This document shows, piece after piece, positions 34,062 to 43,500 of a DNA stretch of 64,000 nt (positions within the stretch are counted from its first letter, which is position 1; each line of letters starts with the position of its first letter). A program made the translations under genes and the position numbers. The notes under the pieces were generated by a model. The model was not told where the DNA came from. It worked only from the letters and a program-made list of their open reading frames with translations, and searched no databases. The stretch is from Crenobacter caeni (GTDB lineage Bacteria; Pseudomonadota; Gammaproteobacteria; Burkholderiales; Chromobacteriaceae). The stretch covers positions 186,001 to 250,000 of the forward strand of contig NZ_JAAGAA010000006.1 of NCBI RefSeq assembly GCF_010435965.1. Direction: 5' to 3'.

Positions 34062-35458
34062 CAGGGTTTCTCCGCAGGGGATTCGGGGACTTCGCCCAGC
34101 GCGCGCACCAGCGCAAGCTGGGCTTGCAATCGTTCGCCACGCACGGACAACCATTTCTGGCGGGCGGACAGCGCGCCTTCGGCGGCGGCGAGCGCGTCGT
34201 CGCGCGCGGCAAGGCCGGCGGCGAACAGGGTCTGGGCCGCACGCGCCTGCCGCACGGTGGCAAGCGCGGCGCTCTCGGCAGCGGTGTCGGCGCGCACGGC
34301 GGCCTGTGTCTTGGCCAGCGCGCTCGCGCTCTGTCCGGCGACGTCGAGCAGGGTCTGGTTGTACTGGGCCACGGCCGCCGCGTAGGCCGCCTGTTCGGCA
34401 TCCAGCCGTCCCTGCAGGCCACCGGCACGGTACAAGGGCAAGGACAGCGCCGGGGCCACGCCCAGCTCGCGCGAGGCAGCGTCAAACAGCGTCGCCGGGT
34501 TGAGCGAGGTCAACCCCAGCAGCAGCGACAGGGAAAGGTCGGGGTAAAAATCGGCCCGTGCGGCGCGCACCCGGTGCGCGGCGGCCTCGACACCCTGCCG
34601 CGCAGCAGCCAGCTCCGGCCGGCGGCTGATCGCTGAGAGCGACAGGCCCGCCGTATCGAGCGTCCACTCGGGCCACGCGGTGGGCGTGTCGGCGGGGATG
34701 GCCGAGAGCGGCTGCACGGTCAGCGCGGCAAGCGCCGCGCGGGCGGCCGTCACCGCGCCGTCCCATGGCGCGTACGCCGCTTCGGCCGCAGCCAGCGACG
34801 CGCGTGCGCCAGCCAGAGACGCCGCGTCGGACAGCCCGGCCTTCACGCGCCACTGCGCCTGCTTGTCGCGCGCGCGGGCCAGCGTCACCGCCTCGGCGGC
34901 GAGCGCCTGCTGCGCCAGGGCGACGCGCAACGCGAGGTACTGTGCAGTCACCTCGGCGCACAGCCACTGGCGGGCAAGCTCGGCGTCAAAACGGGCGGCG
35001 GCCACCTGGCCTGCCTCGGCGGCCACCCGTTCGCTGACCTGCCCCCACAAGTCGAGCCGCCAATCGAGCGTCAGCCCGATCTCCTGCAGCGTCTGCCAGC
35101 TGCCGCCGATCGGCGGCGGGTAGATGCTGTCGGCCGAATAGCGCTGGCGGTTGTACGAGTACGCGAAGCCGACATTGGGCCCCCCGCCGGCCGCCGCGAC
35201 CGCCTGCCCGGCCTCGGCGGCGCGTACCTTGGCTTCGGCCAGCGTCAAGCGGGGGTTGGCCGCAAGCGCCTGCGCGACCAGCCTGTCCAGCGCCGGGTCG
35301 CCCAGCGCCCGCCACCAGGCGCCGGCGGCGAACGTGGGCGCACGCGCTTCGGTCAGGCCCAGCGCCTGTGGCGAGAGCGTGACCGGCGGCGCAGACAGCT
35401 CTGCACAGCCGGCCAGCAACACGGCGATCAACGGCGAGAGCCGCAGCATGTAATGCAT
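34061..35458 (-). CDS. Outer-membrane efflux lipoprotein (NodT/OprM family)
   Basis: 465 residues. The lipoprotein signal ends VLLAGCAELS. The body has the two long coiled-coil repeats of the TolC/OprM fold (GAWWRALGDPALDRLVAQAL, NPRLTLAEAKVRAAEAGQAV, LSAISRRPELAAARQGVEAA and ADFYPDLSLSLLLGL). It forms the outer-membrane exit duct for the EmrAB pump encoded just downstream. ATG at 35458 has GGAA upstream; ATG three codons later is possible. It is the first gene of the operon and has a short dyad about 26 bases upstream that could be an operator. Confidence 0.92.
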   Translation of the reverse strand: MHYMLRLSPLIAVLLAGCAELSAPPVTLSPQALGLTEARAPTFAAGAWWRALGDPALDRLVAQALAANPRLTLAEAKVRAAEAGQAVAAAGGGPNVGFAYSYNRQRYSADSIYPPPIGGSWQTLQEIGLTLDWRLDLWGQVSERVAAEAGQVAAARFDAELARQWLCAEVTAQYLALRVALAQQALAAEAVTLARARDKQAQWRVKAGLSDAASLAGARASLAAAEAAYAPWDGAVTAARAALAALTVQPLSAIPADTPTAWPEWTLDTAGLSLSAISRRPELAAARQGVEAAAHRVRAARADFYPDLSLSLLLGLTSLNPATLFDAASRELGVAPALSLPLYRAGGLQGRLDAEQAAYAAAVAQYNQTLLDVAGQSASALAKTQAAVRADTAAESAALATVRQARAAQTLFAAGLAARDDALAAAEGALSARQKWLSVRGERLQAQLALVRALGEVPESPAEKP

Positions 35459-35483
35459 ATGGCAATTCCAGTTTGGTTTTGCA

Positions 35484-35500
35484 TTCCTACATGGTAGAAA
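35484..35500. promoter_or_regulatory. Candidate operator dyad of the efflux operon
   Basis: TTCCTAC and GTAGAAA flank ATG: a 7-bp dyad with one mismatch, 26 bases upstream of the first efflux gene. Position and size suit a MarR- or TetR-type repressor; no regulator gene is adjacent. Confidence 0.3.
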
Positions 35501-35589
35501 AAGGATGTGTGTTTGCCACGATGGCCCCCTTGCAGCGGAAGGCCGGCGCCGCCATCTAGGAGCAGAACACGCAAGAAAAGGACGGCAAG

Positions 35590-35976
35590 ATGGGACTGAG
35601 CTGGATCACCGTACTGAAGGCGGTGCCGTGGACCGAGGTGGTACGCAACGCGCCGGCGGTCGCCGAGGGCGCGCGCAAGCTGTGGGAGAGCGCGCGCAAG
35701 AAGGCGCCACCGCCCGCAGCCCCCGAACCTGCGGCGGCGCCCACGCCTGCCGCCGGCGAAGAAAACCCGCTCGCGCCGCGCGTCGCCGCCTTGCAGGCAC
35801 AGAACGACGAATTGCGGCGGCAGATGGCCGAGTCGGGCGAGCTGATCAACGCGCTGGCGAGCCAGAACACCGAGCTGATCCGCCGTGTCGACGCGCTGCA
35901 AAAACGCCAGCGCCAGCTCGCCCTCGCGCTGGCGGTGCTCGCGCTGATCATCATCGGCGTCGCCGCCCGCCTGTAA
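35590..35976 (+). CDS. Small coiled-coil, C-tail-anchored membrane protein
   Basis: 128 residues, not recognised as a named family. A hydrophobic/amphipathic start (MGLSWITVLKAVPWTEVVRN) is followed by a Pro/Ala-rich linker, a coiled coil from about 60 to 105 (LAPRVAALQAQNDELRRQMA and ASQNTELIRRVDALQKRQ), and a C-terminal membrane helix (LALALAVLALIIIGVAARL). ATG at 35590 has AAGGA upstream, and a terminator follows, so it is a complete single-gene unit. The neighbour downstream is a convergent TerB/DUF697 protein. The shape suggests a scaffold or an accessory factor of a membrane complex, which is inference only. Confidence 0.65.
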   Translation: MGLSWITVLKAVPWTEVVRNAPAVAEGARKLWESARKKAPPPAAPEPAAAPTPAAGEENPLAPRVAALQAQNDELRRQMAESGELINALASQNTELIRRVDALQKRQRQLALALAVLALIIIGVAARL

Positions 35977-35999
35977 CGAGCCGGCAAGTAGCCATGCAA

Positions 36000-36026
36000 A
36001 AGCCGCCCATCCAGGGCGGCTTCTTG
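36000..36026. terminator. Intrinsic terminator
   Basis: AAGCCGCCC and GGGCGGCTT pair around ATCCA, followed by CTTGTT. It lies between the convergent coiled-coil and TerB/DUF697 genes. Confidence 0.8.
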
Positions 36027-36049
36027 TTGCAGGGGAGTAACGCCGGCGC

Positions 36050-37015
36050 CTACACGCGGCCGCGCACCATCTCCATCACGCGGGTGGCGTCCAGATGCTT
36101 CGCCTCGTCCTGAATCTGCGGCAGGTACTGCGTTTGCAGGGACTTGGCCTCGCCCAGCAGGCCCTGGAAACTCTGCTTCAACACCCCCGCGCTCATCTGG
36201 CGGCCGCCCGCGTAATAGCGGCGCGCGACCTGGCCGAGCGCCCAGGTGCTGGCGAACGAGAACGCCATGCCGGTACCGGCGCCGCCCAGCGCCTTGCCCC
36301 ACTTGCCGGCGGCCTTGCCCAGCAGCCCGCCGACCAGCTTGCGGCCAAACTGTTCGAGGTACTGCGAAGTCAGGCCGACGCCGACCGTCGACAGGAATTC
36401 GCGGATATGGCCCTGGTCGAGCTCGTAGCCGTAGCGCTTGCCGATGCTGTACACCAGCCGGATCTGCAGCGGGATGATCGCGACCGACGCCCACGACTGC
36501 GGCAGCAATTCGAGCGCGCCGTTGATCACCGCCGCGCGCACGATGCTGCGGTCAAGCTCGGCCTCGTCGATGGCGGATTTCTCGTGCGGCCGCGCCGCCT
36601 GCGGCGGCAGCTCGACGTTCAAGGGCGCCGCCTCCACGCCGGCCGCGGCAATCGCGTCCGCCTGCGCGGCAAGCCCGGCACTGCCTTGTGCATCCAGCCC
36701 GAGCAGGCCGGCAAGACGCGCAAGGAAAGCCTTTTCACGCGTGTCGGTCACGCCGTCGGCGTCGCACACGCACACCGCCATCTCGTACGCGAAGCTCTTC
36801 GCCTCGGCACTGTTAAGCCTCGCGCACACTTCCTCCAGCGTCACCCGCCTGAACAGCACGTCCTGGTAGAGCCGCGCGATGTCGCCGCTGTCGGCGCCGC
36901 CCAGCGAAGACGCGAGCGCCTTCAGGTGGTCGCGCTCGCGTTCGTCGTTGCGCCCGTCGGCAAACGCGGCCATCAGCGCGACGGTCAGTACGGCTTCCTG
37001 TGTTGCAAAGTCCAT
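36050..37015 (-). CDS. TerB-like plus DUF697 domain protein
   Basis: 321 residues. The N-terminal part (about 1-110) looks like a TerB-type helical domain: ALMAAFADGRNDERERDHLK and CDADGVTDTREKAFLARLAG, acidic loops seen in tellurite-resistance-like proteins. The C-terminal half (about 160-280) resembles DUF697, with PLQIRLVYSIGKRYGYELDQ followed by two weakly hydrophobic segments rich in Gly (KLVGGLLGKAAGKWGKALGG, GTGMAFSFASTWALGQVAR). DUF697 is found in YcjF-like and GTPase-linked membrane proteins. Function unknown. ATG at 37015 has GGGGA upstream. No strand-mate is near, so it is likely monocistronic. Confidence 0.6.
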   Translation of the reverse strand: MDFATQEAVLTVALMAAFADGRNDERERDHLKALASSLGGADSGDIARLYQDVLFRRVTLEEVCARLNSAEAKSFAYEMAVCVCDADGVTDTREKAFLARLAGLLGLDAQGSAGLAAQADAIAAAGVEAAPLNVELPPQAARPHEKSAIDEAELDRSIVRAAVINGALELLPQSWASVAIIPLQIRLVYSIGKRYGYELDQGHIREFLSTVGVGLTSQYLEQFGRKLVGGLLGKAAGKWGKALGGAGTGMAFSFASTWALGQVARRYYAGGRQMSAGVLKQSFQGLLGEAKSLQTQYLPQIQDEAKHLDATRVMEMVRGRV

Positions 37016-37134
37016 ATGTTATCCCCGCCATCGTTTATATATGACATAGGCAGCATCATTCTCCTTTGGTTCCCGCAAGTCAAAGAGCAGGCACTAGCAA
37101 ATTTCCTTTTTTGGGGAGTCTGCCCGGCGCGTAA

Positions 37135-37161
37135 AAAAACCGCCCTTTGAAGGGCGGTTTT
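37135..37161. terminator. Intrinsic terminator of the NhaC-family gene
   Basis: AAAACCGCCCTT and AAGGGCGGTTTT pair around TG, with A and T runs on the two sides. It lies 24 bases past the stop of the minus-strand NhaC-family gene. Confidence 0.88.
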
Positions 37162-37184
37162 GTTCGCAAGGCTCAGCCGGTCAT

Positions 37185-38780
37185 TCAGGAAGCCGCCGGC
37201 ACGGCCGCCGGCACCGGCGCACGGCGGGCCAGCCACAGCTTCAGAAGCGGCAGCGCCAGCGCGAACCACAGCGCGCACACCGCAAGCCCCGCCCACACCG
37301 ACAGGGTGGCCCCCAGCGCGAGGTAGCCCGCGAACGAACCGCTCGCCACCAACAGCGCGTACGGCAGCTGGGTCAGCACATGGTCGATGTGGTGGCAGCC
37401 CGCGCCGGTCGACGACAGGATGGTGGTGTCCGAGATCGGCGAGCAATGGTCGCCGAACACCGAACCGGCCAACACGGCGGAGAGCGACGGCAACAAGAGC
37501 GTGGGCTCGGCCGCCATCACCAGATCCGCGCCCAGCGGCAGCATGATGCCGAAGGTGCCCCAGCTGGTGCCGGTCGAGAACGCCATCGCGCCGGCCAGCA
37601 CAAAGAGCACCGCGGGCAGCAGCCACACCGGCATCGCCAGTTGCGCCATCGACGCCAGGTACTTGCCGGTCTCCACGTCGCGGATCACCGCAGCGATCAG
37701 CCACGCCAACAGCAGGATGCGCAGCGCCGGCCACATGGCGGATACGCCGTGGCGCGCCACCGACAGCCACTCGCGCGCGGGCAGACGCAACTGCACGGCG
37801 AGCACGCCGGCCACCGCCAGCGCCGAGAGCGCACCGCCGACCAGCGACAGCCCGACGTTGGTATTCTCGAACGCGCCCAGCACGCTGAAGGCCGCGCCGC
37901 TGCCGGCCAGCGCCTCGGCGCCGGTGGCGATCATGAAGTAGACGGTCGAGAGCACCAGCGTCGCGATCGGCAGCACCAGGTCGCGCACCCGGCCTTTGCA
38001 AACCGGCGCGAGCGACTCGGTCGCCCCCGGCGGCGTCCCCTTGGCCGTGTCGTAGAGTTCGCCCGCGGCGGCAGCGGCCTCGTGGCGCGCCATCGGCCCG
38101 AAGTCGAGCTCCCACGCGATCACCGCGACCACCATCGCCAGCGTGAAGAGCGCGTAGAAGTTCATCGGCACCATCGCGACGAAGGCGGACAAGGGGCTCA
38201 CGTCGTCCACGCCGTGCGCGACCAGGATGCCGCCGATCACCGCGACGATATACGCGCCCCACGACGAGACCGGCATCATCACGCATACCGGCGCGGCGGT
38301 CGAATCCAGCAGGTAGGCAAGCTTGGCGCGCGAGATGCGGTAGCGGTCGGTCACCGGGCGGCAGATGGTGCCGGCGGCGAGGCTGTGGAAGTAGTCGTCG
38401 ATGAAGAACAGGAACACCAACAGGCCGGTCGCCCACTTGGCCTGGCGGCGGCTGCGGATGCGCGCCGCGGCCCACTGCGCGAAGGCGCGGCTGCCGCCGG
38501 TGAGCGCCATCAGCGCGATCAGCGCGCCCAGCAGCACCAGGAACAGCAGGATGTTGACGCTGCCCCAGTTGGGCGCACCGTCGCTCCACACGATCGCGAG
38601 CGCGGTCTGCCCGAGGTAACGCAACGCGAAGGGGATGTCGCCGCCGGTCAGCAGCAGTGCGCCGGCAATGATGCCCAGGCCCAGCGACAGCACCACGCGG
38701 CGGGTGGTTACCGCCAGCACGACGGCGATCAGCGGCGGCAGTACCGCCCACAAGGAATCGGAATAACGAATCAGGTCCAT
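37185..38780 (-). CDS. NhaC-family antiporter, probable lysine transporter (LysW-type)
   Basis: 531 residues with 11-12 predicted membrane helices. Family segments are LVFLFFIDDYFHSLAAGTIC, RPVTDRYRISRAKLAYLLDS, STGTSWGTFGIMLPLGADL and GDHCSPISDTTILSSTGAGC. The family is named for Na+/H+ antiport, but members controlled by lysine riboswitches have been assigned as lysine transporters by comparative genomics. A clear lysine riboswitch precedes this gene on the same strand, so lysine uptake is the best functional call. ATG at 38780 has an AAGG element nine bases upstream; GTG at 38792 is an alternative. Confidence 0.85.
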   Translation of the reverse strand: MDLIRYSDSLWAVLPPLIAVVLAVTTRRVVLSLGLGIIAGALLLTGGDIPFALRYLGQTALAIVWSDGAPNWGSVNILLFLVLLGALIALMALTGGSRAFAQWAAARIRSRRQAKWATGLLVFLFFIDDYFHSLAAGTICRPVTDRYRISRAKLAYLLDSTAAPVCVMMPVSSWGAYIVAVIGGILVAHGVDDVSPLSAFVAMVPMNFYALFTLAMVVAVIAWELDFGPMARHEAAAAAGELYDTAKGTPPGATESLAPVCKGRVRDLVLPIATLVLSTVYFMIATGAEALAGSGAAFSVLGAFENTNVGLSLVGGALSALAVAGVLAVQLRLPAREWLSVARHGVSAMWPALRILLLAWLIAAVIRDVETGKYLASMAQLAMPVWLLPAVLFVLAGAMAFSTGTSWGTFGIMLPLGADLVMAAEPTLLLPSLSAVLAGSVFGDHCSPISDTTILSSTGAGCHHIDHVLTQLPYALLVASGSFAGYLALGATLSVWAGLAVCALWFALALPLLKLWLARRAPVPAAVPAAS

Positions 38781-38881
38781 GATCTCTTTCACCTTTAGGA
38801 TTCAGGCGGAGATCTACCGAGAAGAACAGAAGGCATGACAACGGACGCACGAAGCGCGTCTGAACGAGACTTCCACCCTTT

Positions 38882-39047
38882 CAGTAGCGCTCCATAGTTT
38901 GCTCAGACTATGGCAGTGACGACCCTGTTCGAGCCGCCCCCAGCGGCCGCACCCGACGGTGCAGACGCTTCGGCGCTGGCCCCTTTTGGCGACGATGATC
39001 GGGTTCCCCCTCCTGTCGCGGACTCTTGGCCAGCGCAACCTCTACTT
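38882..39047 (-). promoter_or_regulatory. Lysine riboswitch (L box)
   Basis: Read on the minus strand, the conserved L-box elements occur in the right order. The 5' P1 strand is AAGTAGAGGTTGCGC (39047-39033), followed by CCAAGAGT. GGGGCCAGCGCCGAAG (38983-38968) is a strong match to the class signature. Next comes GTCGTCACTG, leading into a hairpin CCATAG...CTATGG, then GGAGCGCTACT, which closes P1 with the 5' AGTAG. The leader continues about 100 bases to the NhaC-family start with no T-run terminator, so control is probably at translation or by Rho. Confidence 0.88.
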
Positions 39048-39141
39048 AAAAGTTGCCGGACCATTATTCATTGCGAGCGAATACTATGCAAGTAGTTTAT
39101 GCCCGCAACACATTCCATCCCCACTGCAAACCCGTGTCCGC

Positions 39142-39609
39142 TTACCAGCGGCAGAACGGCTGCTTCATCAGCACCGCGTTGTAGTAGCGCGCGTCGCCGG
39201 TCACCTCCTCGCCCAGCCACGGAGGCCGCTCGAACGCCTCGTCTTCGCTCGTGAGCTCCACCTCGGCGACGACGAGGCCCGCGTTCTCGCCGAAAAACTC
39301 GTCGACCTCGAACACATGCCCGCCCACGGGTACCCGGTGGCGGACCTTGTCGATCACGCCCGGCTCGCATAGCGCGAGCAACTCTTGTGCGTCGGCCAAC
39401 GGGATCGCCTGCTCCCATTCGTAACGGGCAGCGCCCGTCTCGTTGCCGATGCCCTTGATAGTCAGATAGCCCTGGCTTCCCTTGATACGCACGCGCACCG
39501 TGCGCTCGGGCACCGAGCAAAGGTAGCCCTGGGTGATACGCTCGGCGCCGACCGCGTCGCCACGAAACTCACCCGCCACCCGGAACTTGCGTTCGATTTC
39601 CTGCGCCAT
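39142..39609 (-). CDS. CYTH-domain protein (triphosphatase / class IV adenylate cyclase-like)
   Basis: 155 residues forming one CYTH domain. The N-terminal ExExK signature is EIERKF, with further charged tunnel residues in RTVRVRIKG, YLTIKG and FEVDEFFGENAGLVVAEVEL. The domain binds triphosphates in a tunnel with Mg2+. Short stand-alone bacterial members usually hydrolyse inorganic tripolyphosphate or nucleoside triphosphates, and few make cAMP. Triphosphatase activity is therefore the more likely role. ATG at 39609 has GGAGGAG upstream; an upstream in-frame ATG has no support. It lies 54 bases downstream of the lipoprotein hydrolase on the same strand. Confidence 0.85.
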   Translation of the reverse strand: MAQEIERKFRVAGEFRGDAVGAERITQGYLCSVPERTVRVRIKGSQGYLTIKGIGNETGAARYEWEQAIPLADAQELLALCEPGVIDKVRHRVPVGGHVFEVDEFFGENAGLVVAEVELTSEDEAFERPPWLGEEVTGDARYYNAVLMKQPFCRW

Positions 39610-39663
39610 AACGTCTCCTCCTGTCTGTCTGCCAGCGTGGCAGCATAACAAATGCGCGCAGGC

Positions 39664-40515
39664 TTATGGCCAAGCCTCGCGCCGCTGCAGCGCCGGCCAG
39701 CGCTCGCGCCAGCCGTCCGCATGGCCGGCATCCACTTCACGCAGCCGCCCGGCCAGATCTTGCCGCGCCAGCAGCGCGCGGGTAAGTTCAGCCGGCACCA
39801 CCCGGTCGTCACGGCCGACCCAGTGCACCTGCGGCAGATTCGCAATTTTGGGCAAAACGTCGGCCGCGTTGAAAGAGCCCGACAGCGGCGTGACGCCATG
39901 CCACGCGCTCCACGCGGCGTGGTCGAGGTTGCCGGCCACCGTCTGCAGCGCCACCACGTCGGCGCGATGCGCGGCCAGCAACACTGCCAGTGCGCCGCCG
40001 CCGGAGTAGCCGATAAGTTCGAACGCCGCCGCGCCGGTGTCTGCCTTCATCGCGTCGAGCGCCTGCGACAGCCGCGCGACCACCTCGGGAGAGAAACGGT
40101 GGCTCGTCCAGTAGCGCGGCGCACAAGGCGGCACCGCAGCCCCGCCGTACTGGCACGGCCGGGCGAGGTAGGCCACATTCGGGCGGCCATCGGCGAGCGC
40201 CAGCTGCAAGGCCAGCGGGCGCAGCGGGGTCGGGTCGGCCGAGACGATATCGCGGCTGGCGTAGGCGCGACCGTCGCCCTCCACATACACCACCAGCGTC
40301 TGCCCCGCCGCCAGCCTGCCCGGCTGCCAATACGCCAACGGCAAACCGTTCCCGGCTAGCGTATGGCGCTGCCAGCGCGCGTCGGCCTGCGCGCTGGCAG
40401 CGGCCGTCTGCGTCCCTGCTGGCAGCACGCTGGCGCAACCTGCGAGCAGCAGCACGCAGACTGCAAAAAAGCCGCGGACCCTGCCGCGGCTTTGCCTGGA
40501 TTGACCAGAGGTCAA
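39664..40515 (-). CDS. Alpha/beta-hydrolase-fold lipoprotein
   Basis: 283 residues. The lipoprotein signal ends LLLAGCASV, so it sits in an envelope membrane. The nucleophile elbow is GYSGGGAL (G-x-S-x-G) and the C-terminal His is probably in DAGHADGW. An acidic partner may be the Asp in WVGRDDRVV. The substrate is unknown. The start is read as TTG at 40515, because AGGAG lies exactly seven bases upstream and no ATG precedes the signal peptide. It begins 11 bases after the autotransporter stop. A terminator hairpin lies inside its first codons. Confidence 0.7.
   Translation of the reverse strand: MTSGQSRQSRGRVRGFFAVCVLLLAGCASVLPAGTQTAAASAQADARWQRHTLAGNGLPLAYWQPGRLAAGQTLVVYVEGDGRAYASRDIVSADPTPLRPLALQLALADGRPNVAYLARPCQYGGAAVPPCAPRYWTSHRFSPEVVARLSQALDAMKADTGAAAFELIGYSGGGALAVLLAAHRADVVALQTVAGNLDHAAWSAWHGVTPLSGSFNAADVLPKIANLPQVHWVGRDDRVVPAELTRALLARQDLAGRLREVDAGHADGWRERWPALQRREAWP
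40465..40493 (-). terminator. Intrinsic terminator inside the hydrolase signal-peptide codons
   Basis: On the minus strand AAAGCCGCGG, a short loop and CCGCGGCTTTTTTG form a textbook terminator 34 bases past the autotransporter stop, within codons 8-17 of the hydrolase frame. Confidence 0.75.
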
Positions 40516-40526
40516 ACAGCTTCTCC

Positions 40527-43500
40527 TTAGAATGCGTAGCGCGCCTTGACCGACGCGGTGGCGTTGCTGTAACCGCCCTTGCGCCATTCGCCGTCCAGAC
40601 GTGTGGTCAGCTCCAGGCCGCCCTTGCCGGTATCGGCCTTGTAGGTGTAGCCCAGACCCGCGCGCCACAGCCAGCGGCTCTGCCCGGCCGCCGCCGTCGA
40701 GAACACCGTGCCCGGCTCGCCGGCAAAGGCCGAGGTCAGCGTCGCGCCGTCGTCCATCAGGTCGTAGGCGGCACCCGCGTTGAGCGACACCGACTGGCGC
40801 TCGTTCAGCGGCAGCGTCACCCGGTTGTCGAAGGCCAGCAGCGTCTGCTCGACCGAACGCTTGCCGTTGGTAAGATTGGCCGCGCCGGCACCCGTCTCGC
40901 TGTAGCCGTCTTCCTTGATGCGGGTGTAATCCAGACGCAGCGACGGCGTGGTGCTCGCCGCGCCCTGTAAGGCGAAGGTTCGGCCGATGCCGGCGCCCAG
41001 GTGGTAGCTCAGGCTGTCGTAATCCGAGCTGGCGGTCAGCCCCATGAACGGCAGCTGGCGCTCGCCCTGGTTACGGTTGCGCCCGCCGTCGAGCTGGAAG
41101 TTGAACTCGGTATTGCCATCCAGTTGCACGCTGCCGTAGCCGATTAGTTGGTACACGTCGACCTTGGACGACTGCGGGGCGGAGGCCGACTTGCCGTCCA
41201 CATCGCTGTGCGCGTAAGCAAATGCCGCACCCAAGCGCAGCTTAGGACTGAGCGCCGCATCGGCGCCGAACACCAGCCCGCCGGTATTGGCCTTGAAGCC
41301 GGCCGTTTCACTGCGCGCATCCTGCTTGGCGTAAGAGCCGAACGGCTTCACCCACACATAGCGCTCGGCGGACAGCTCATCGCCGGACGACAGGCCGATA
41401 TTGCCCTCGACCCGCGCCTGCACCACGCGGTTGATCGCGCCCAGGCTGTCGCTAACCGCCGACAGCGCCGCCGACGGCAGGGCCGGCGTCAGTTGCTCCA
41501 CCGCCTGGGCAAGCTCGGCATCAGAGCCCAGTTTGATCAGCGCGGACACCACTGGCGCCATCGCGCCGGCGCTGCCGCTTTCAAAACGATCGATCACCTT
41601 GTCCAGCACCCGCGCCGCGTCCTGGCTGGCCAGCGGCACCGAACCCTTGTTGTCCTTGACGATCTGCTCCAGATACACCGGCTTCTTGTCGCCTTGCGCG
41701 CGCTTGAGCACCAGATCGACATTGTTGCCGACCTTCTCACCGCCAAAGTCGAACAGCGCCGAGTTGTCGCTGACGATAAACTTTCCATCGCTATCTAGCG
41801 CACTGGCCTGGATCACGCCCGGCAGACGATCACTTTTAAACTCGACACCAGACTGTACGTCGACGTCGATCTTGGTGCCAGAAGCCAGCTTCGCGGTGCC
41901 ATCGACTTTCAACTGGCTGTAAGTGGTGGCGTCGGTGGCGCGCACCGCCAGCGTCGCGTCGGCTGTCTGGCTGTAATTGCCGATAATCTGGTAGCTGTCC
42001 GCCTTGGCCAGCACCAACCGGCCGTTGTTGGCAACGCCGCCGGTGGTCTTCAGCGCATCGGCAAGGACAGGCAGACCGGTCACATCCGCGTCCTGATGCG
42101 CGCCCTTCCACGCCTTGCTGCTGGACGCCAGGCTGCCCAGCACCAGCTCACCACCACTTTCCACCGTCAATTGCTTCACATCGAGCGCACCGCTGATGCG
42201 GTTGTCGCCCCCGGTGACCGTCAGCGCGTCGGCCTGGGCGTAGACGTCGCCAATAATGCGGGTACTGCCGGCGAGGGCGATACCGCCGAAGCTGAGTGCT
42301 GGAACATTAACAGTAATAAAGCCGCACTGCATACCTAAACCGGAGCTAACGCACTCCCAATTGTTTTTTTGCGTTACACCCTGTGCAAACATCGAAAACC
42401 GTTCGCCGTCAAGCACGGCTTTTTTGTTGACAGAACCCGCGATGCTCAAACCTGTGACGCCCGACTCTTCAGTAAGATGAAGAGCATCCTTCCCTGCCTC
42501 GATACGGCCGGAGACTTCAATGCCACCTATAGTTGATTTCTCTTGGAGAAAAACACCGTAGTCCTTCGCAATGATGTCTCCGCTATTGATAAGACGGCCG
42601 TGAACCTTAACATCTCCGTCACCACCCAGATAAATCCCGTCTCCGCCAGAATAAATAGCCCCGCTGTTATGTATATCGCCGAGAATTTCTGCATTATCCA
42701 GCAGGATAATACCAGCATTACCGGTGGTAGCGTCCAACGTACCAGCATTCAGCATACCCCCATACACTTTCCCGGCGTGCATTTTGATGGCACCAAACCA
42801 ACCTGACTCCTCTGGGTTGACGGTTATTTTTACATCGGAGGTGTTACTTACATTACCTGCAATCTCTGAATAATAAAGGTAAATTCCATCACGGCCTGCC
42901 GTGATGGAATTGGCATTTTCGAGCTTACCCATCAAGGTTGTGTCACGAATCACATAACCAGAGCCACCCGCAACAATCTCGCCACTGTTGCGAACGTCTC
43001 CACCAATCTCCATGTCACCTCCGTCCGACCCAATGAAAATACCATTTTCGCTCGCACTGATTGTCCCGCCATTCAGAATAGAACCATTTATTTTAGAATC
43101 TTCAAGCTCTATGCCGTCACCGCCATTCGCCTGAATAAGTTTTTTGTTACTGATATCTCCAGAGAGACTAAGGTTATAAATATCGAAACCATCGGAGTCT
43201 GTAGAGGTCATTGAGCCCTCATTGGTGATATTTCCAATAATATTCACATTCTCGATGTTGATGGCAGCGCTTTGACTTCTAAGAGTACCTGTCGCCGTAT
43301 TGGCTAGACCTTGATTTAGGGTCGAGTCAACGATATAGATGGTACTATCTCCGGAATTGATGGTTCCACCATTGCGTATGCCACCGGTCACCGTGGATCC
43401 CAATATGGACACGCCACGAGACCCAGCAGTAATATTATCGCTATTCTCGATACGGCCATCTATCTGACTGTTGTTTACGGCAATCCCGGAACCACCTGCA

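Noticed and set aside
38814-39038. A 74-codon frame on the minus strand before the NhaC-family gene
   Set aside because: It lies inside the lysine riboswitch, whose structure explains the sequence.
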